This document shows positions 59,250 to 64,000 of a stretch of 64,000 nucleotides of DNA, piece by piece. Origin of the DNA: Mugil cephalus (lineage: Eukaryota > Chordata > Actinopteri > Mugiliformes > Mugilidae); the NCBI RefSeq assembly GCF_022458985.1, contig NC_061776.1:2083075-2147074 (forward strand). Direction: 5' to 3'. Each line of letters begins with the position of its first letter. Positions within the stretch are counted from its first letter, which is position 1. Under the pieces are notes generated by a model. The model was not told the origin of the DNA and did no database searches. It saw only the letters and a list, made by a program, of their open reading frames with translations. Both the position numbers and the translations under genes were made by a program.

Positions 59250-62200
59250 GCAAAGGGTCTCTACTTAAATATATATATGTAAACACCAGCCAGCACATTC
59301 CAGTGAACCAGAGGCTGTCTTGACTTTATCTCCCTGGTCCACGCTAACAGACACACCACCGACACGTATCCACATCTCATCCCTAAAGCGTTCACACCGG
59401 ATCCATGTTGATTCTGAATTATCGTCACATTAATGCGCGCTGACAAACATCCGAACAGATCGGCCCCGACAGCCACCGAGCAGAGATGCCAGCACATTTG
59501 GGCCCCGGGGATCCACCGATCCAGAGCGTCCACCCGTCTGGAGGATCCCATTGATCTCCCCTCTCCACCACCTCCACCACCTCCACCCAGCTCCTTCTTC
59601 TCCCGCCCTCCCTGTGATCCTCCCCCACAGCTTTGAAAAGGCTGAGAGATGGAGGCTGGGTAAGAGCTCGCTGGCAGCCGGCTTTGAAAGGAGCGCTCGC
59701 TTAGTTCCTCACATGGGCTTCAGAGATCAGAGCGAGCGATAGAGCAACAAATAAAGAGCTTCTTGGTGTGAGAGCGTAAAAATACCAGCGAGTCTCCACA
59801 CTCTGGAAAACAAAGGTGGCATCATTCTCACGGCCACTGTTTCGTTGCTTGAGGCCTCGTAAGCGAAGACCATCAGGCTGCAGATTTAAAATGTTAAAAT
59901 GTTTGATTATTCAGAGGAGACGCCTGCTGAATTCACATCACTTTACAGTCATCCTGCCATAAAAACACGATCAGTGCTCACGCTGACGGCTTTGTGCATG
60001 TGTAATTACTGTCTGAGCCTTTATCTCCACTGTGAGCCTGTGAACAGCAGCACAGACAAAAGTTTCCTCATTGTTCTCAAGACGGTTTTATTATTATTAT
60101 ATTATTATTATTATTTTATTTCCCGGTGAAGCTTTGCAGCCTGTAGTGTGTGTGATTCAGGTTCGCTGCACGCATTAAAGGTCAGAGCTCCTGCAGCTGA
60201 GCATTTTAATATTCCTGACAGATGCATCTTTTCAAGGGGCTTCAAATGGAAACAAAAATAGAAATGTCAGGAAGCATCCTTTGTTCTGTGCGGACTCACC
60301 TCAGTAGCTCAAACCAGCTCTGAACATCATTAAGATGAGACGCTTCAGACGAACAGGGAAACATCTTTAACAGACATCACCATGAATCCTCTCAGGCTGA
60401 TTACCTACATAAATGCAATCATTTTCTGTGAATTTATCTACTTAATCTACTTAAATATGCACTAGTTTGCATAATATCTGGTCACATGACGCTTTTGAAC
60501 CAATCACTTTGTCAGAAATTGACACCAACCAATGAGTTTGAGTTTAGCTTCAGATCGGTCTTTCTGCTTTCATGATTGGCTGCAGTACAAAGAATGTGAC
60601 CATATTTGGACAGTTCCTCATATACCTGGTAGAGACGAGGCTACAGTTCAAAGAGGTTCAGACGTAAATTAGAGGCACAACACAGACAAATGTAGACAAA
60701 TAAACACTTAAATCTGCATTTTGATTGTTTTTTTTTTTAAAGTTAGTTAGACAGAAGATATGTGAATGAACCAGAATAGCAAAAAATCTCAAAATTAATC
60801 AGTGGAGATGAGCTTTTGTCTGCCATGGATCATAACCTGGATCATAACCAGGAATAAACAAAGTGTCAGTAAAGTAGGAACTGAAAATGTGTTTTTTGTG
60901 CAGACAAAGCTGGAAGGAACCAACTGGAAGAAGATGATTTAAGATCATCCATCGCATCCTTCCACATCTTCTTCAACGAGTAGATTCTGATTCAGATCAG
61001 GTTCTAGTTCAGTTTGTTCTCAGAATCTTTTAATGTCTCGTCACTAATGAACAGACGTCTCTGATTCAGGTTCATTTCTACCAGAGGATGAATGGATGAG
61101 GTCAGTATCTGGTCTTTAATGGGACCAGGACTCATCTTGGAGTCACATGGGTCCTAGACCACCTCCACATGTGGACTGACTCCAGATCAGTGTTCACATC
61201 TGGACTGTAGAGACCAGATGTTGAAGTGAAGGTCTGAACGGGGACGTACCTGTCCCTTGTTGTGTCCTGAATAAACGGGGGCAGGCAGGTATTTATTAAT
61301 AGGTGAGAAACGGCTTTTGAACAGGTGTAAATCACAGCTCTGAGATTAAGTCCTTGATTTATTGGCGGTCGCTGGCTATGGTGCAGGGTGGGCCAGGAGC
61401 AAGAGCATGAGATAAAGACATCAGTCACCGGCTGTTGGCGAAGCTTCAGTCCAGCGTATTTGTCCTCTTTCTGGTGTCCGCATCAGTGTTTCTCTGTTTT
61501 ATGGGACAAGGAGGTGAAGTTATCGCTTGTGTTTAACACAACAGCTTCAGACGGATCCTGTGTTAATCTGAACTCAGTCGACCCCGACAGGTCTGACACA
61601 CACAGGCCTAAATATATATCTGGGGTTATTCAGCTTTTAGACTTTTAGACTTTAACACAACCAGACATAGAGTCTCCTGATCATCCTGGTTCAGTTCCAT
61701 CAGGTCTCTATCAGGTGGAGATCTGGGGTTTTAATAGTAACATTTTTACAGAAGCTTTTCTGATCCCACTTCATTTCCACAGTGAATTTTACTCCAACAA
61801 CCTGCTGAGATCCAGAGATGTGATCGTTTGCTTCTCCCTGACTGGTCTCATCTATGTCTTGGTCCCTGATCAGTGTATATAGATATAAATATATATAAAT
61901 AGATCTGTCCCTGTTTTATCAGGTGAACCTACACTGGATGTCTGACCCGGTATCTATCCCCTTATTTGACCATGTTTTCCGTTATTTGTCTTCTTCAAAC
62001 TAGTGATGCCTTGATCAGGTTCTCTTTTGTCCTCCTCCTCCTCCTTTGTCTTTTGTTTTATTGTTGTATTCAATAACAGCCTGTTTGCATATGGTAATTC
62101 GAGTGTTATGAGAGAACGGCTGACTTCTGTGCCTCCTCCTTGCTGTATTTACTGGCTTTATAAAAATCACCCTGTGACGTATTTTCCACCAGTCACAGGC

Positions 62201-64000
62201 CTTTCTACACAGTGGCACTGTTTTATTATTAAATCATCATCAATTAGATGAAAATGATTAAATCATCATCATAAAAACAATAAAATATAGTAGTAAAATA
62301 AGTGATTTATTTGTTTTCACGTGAAAGGTAAATAATATTGACCCCTGTGATTCTTCATGAGATGGTTCGGTCCAGCCTGAGCTGCTGGTGGAGCAGGAGT
62401 CATAGTTGCTAAATCAGTCACAACGTTGTCCAGTTGTGAAGTAAAATTGTGTTTTACAGACATAAAGGAGAGAGGAGAGACGACTTGTCCTCCTAACTTG
62501 TCTCCTCTTGGTCTCCTGGACCCAATAAATAAGATGCAGCAAAATACTTTTATCTGCAAAGTCTGCGTTGCTGTGCTCATATTCTGTGACTGTCGCTGGT
62601 GGGCAGAGAGCTTTCAGTGAGCTAAAATAATATTATAATAAAAAACTTTATTAAGTCACTTTATTTTCTTATTTCAATATGTGCAGCTTTTTTTTTTTTT
62701 TACAAAAACTCTACTGTTTTCATTATTTTTAGAGGATTATCTGTATTTATTTTGAATTTATTTAACTTTCTTTAATGATAATTGTGCGTCTATGACGGGG
62801 TCCAAATGTATTTGTTTTTTTCTTTTTTCATGGGGCTGAAAATCCCTGGAGGCGCCTCCACATCTTGCTGCTGAATCCATGCTGATGCATTTTATGGATG
62901 TTACTGTAGATGTCACTCTGTGCTGATCAACACATGGTTTATTTGACCTGTTTTCATGCTGAAAAAGAGCCGGGGTTTCAGGAGAAAAGGGTTTAACTCT
63001 AGACCAAGTGTTAAAACTGTTCCAGGTGCTTCAAGTTTTAAAACACTGGGAATCAGAATCTTCTGTTTCCTGATATGAACAAACTGTTTAGGAAAAGAAA
63101 AGTGTTTGTGAGAATAAACCTGCATGCAGAGTAGGAGTGTTTCTACGTAAACCAGTTCATTTGGTAAAAAGAATGTGACTCACACGAGATCCTCAAGTCA
63201 ATTTCTTACATTTTATTACGGTTGCACCATTTATACAAGTACATATAATTTTGAATGCATCAATTTCCATATTTCATCTTTTTTTTGTAGTTTTGTTCGT
63301 TTGGATGAACGGCGTGGAGATAGCAGTGGTGAGAAATGGGGTGAAAATATCAACTGTAGTTGCCATGGATGCAGACTGAGAAAATCATCATTATTTATTT
63401 CATCTTATATATTTTTAATTATTTTTTTTTCCACTTGACCAAAAAAAGACAGGACTACAGGTTCACCCAACCACGGACATGCAATTTACGGAGTCAATAG
63501 AGGAAGAGAAACGGAACCGAGTGACACACGACGCTCCTCGACTGTTTGTTTCTGCTACGGTTTTGACGAGTGCTGGAGGAAAACGCTGTGTGTCGGGCGG
63601 ATGCAGCTGAAACGATGGCAGGTGGACGGCAGTGGTGACTAAATATACACATATATATATGCAGACACATATAAGTAAATATATGCAAAGGTGGAAAGAC
63701 AAATGTTCAGTTAAATGAGCCCTGGGGGTTGAGCACAGTCCTGGGGATGCTGGTAGCTGGAAGCGTTCAGTCCAGTACGTTTTATAATTTCAGATTTAAG
63801 GTTAAACTGTCCGGTCTTTCAAACGAGAACACACAACGTTTCATCTCTGCTATTAACAAGTAAACCCAGGATTCTTTCTGTCTTTCTCTCTTTTGTCTTT
63901 TATTTGAATCAGATGTTAACATTTTCTTTCTTCCACCACTGCATACCTCTACACATACGTAATATTTATATATGTATATATGCGTTTCTGAGCGAGTAAA
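59250..64000. other. intergenic, no gene seen
   Basis: CCA/CTC-rich near 59560-59590, TTA run at 60090-60116, TA-rich short runs near 61876, 63645 and 63965. The interval 59690-60180 is non-repetitive and a weak conserved-element candidate. No coding exon with splice signals and family resemblance was found. Confidence 0.5.
60090..60116. repeat. TTA microsatellite
   Basis: Nine TTA/ATT triplets with one interruption. Confidence 0.9.

Noticed and set aside
59620..59665. Possible 29-base micro-exon between CCCCCACAG and GTAAGAG
   Set aside because: Length is not compatible with any recognisable gene here, and no partner exons were found.

Overview
The window looks like nuclear DNA of a teleost fish, probably a percomorph. 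Genes are sparse and spliced, introns are full of micro- and minisatellites, and the mobile-element relics are of fish type (L2-like LINE, Tc1/IS630-like and hAT-like DNA transposons, MITEs, a tRNA-like SINE). There are no bacterial or viral operons. All family assignments come from reading the sequence and its translations; no database search was possible.

Left third (1-22.5 kb): the 3' part of adcy8, the Ca2+/calmodulin-stimulated adenylyl cyclase type 8, on the + strand. Six exons (1244-1322, 10214-10372, 15816-15962, 17129-17221, 18492-18606, 19592-20091) join in frame into about 363 residues: the end of the second membrane block, the whole C2a catalytic domain and the C2b calmodulin-binding tail. 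A 3' UTR of up to 2.4 kb follows, with poly(A) signals at 20666 and 22490. The introns hold a 25-bp minisatellite (about 2.89-3.26 kb), a 1.35-kb GGAA polypurine tract (10.55-11.89 kb), a 28-bp minisatellite of about 55 units with higher-order structure (12.69-14.25 kb), and relatives of that 28-bp repeat in two other introns.

Middle (22.5-36 kb): intergenic DNA with a promoter-like cluster (GC box, three CCAAT boxes, a palindromic NRF1-type site) near 25.5-25.7 kb and two degraded non-LTR retrotransposons (28.2-31.3 kb). An intact single-exon TRIM gene follows (31804-33462, RING, two B-boxes, coiled coil, PRY-SPRY; likely an innate-immunity E3 ligase), and after it a tandem duplicate that has lost almost all of its coding sequence (34.9-35.7 kb).

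Right part (36-64 kb): no protein-coding exon that I can support. It holds microsatellites, MITEs, a SINE-like repeat, two LTR-like or MITE-like blocks with TGACAC-type ends, transposase relics, and several stretches of balanced composition that could be conserved non-coding elements.

The two genes show no functional link; they are neighbours. I did not find a convincing new biological system. The most interesting signals are the layered tandem-repeat architecture inside adcy8, a possible in-frame alternative donor after the first C2 exon, the gutted TRIM duplicate and the CCAAT/NRF1 promoter-like cluster.
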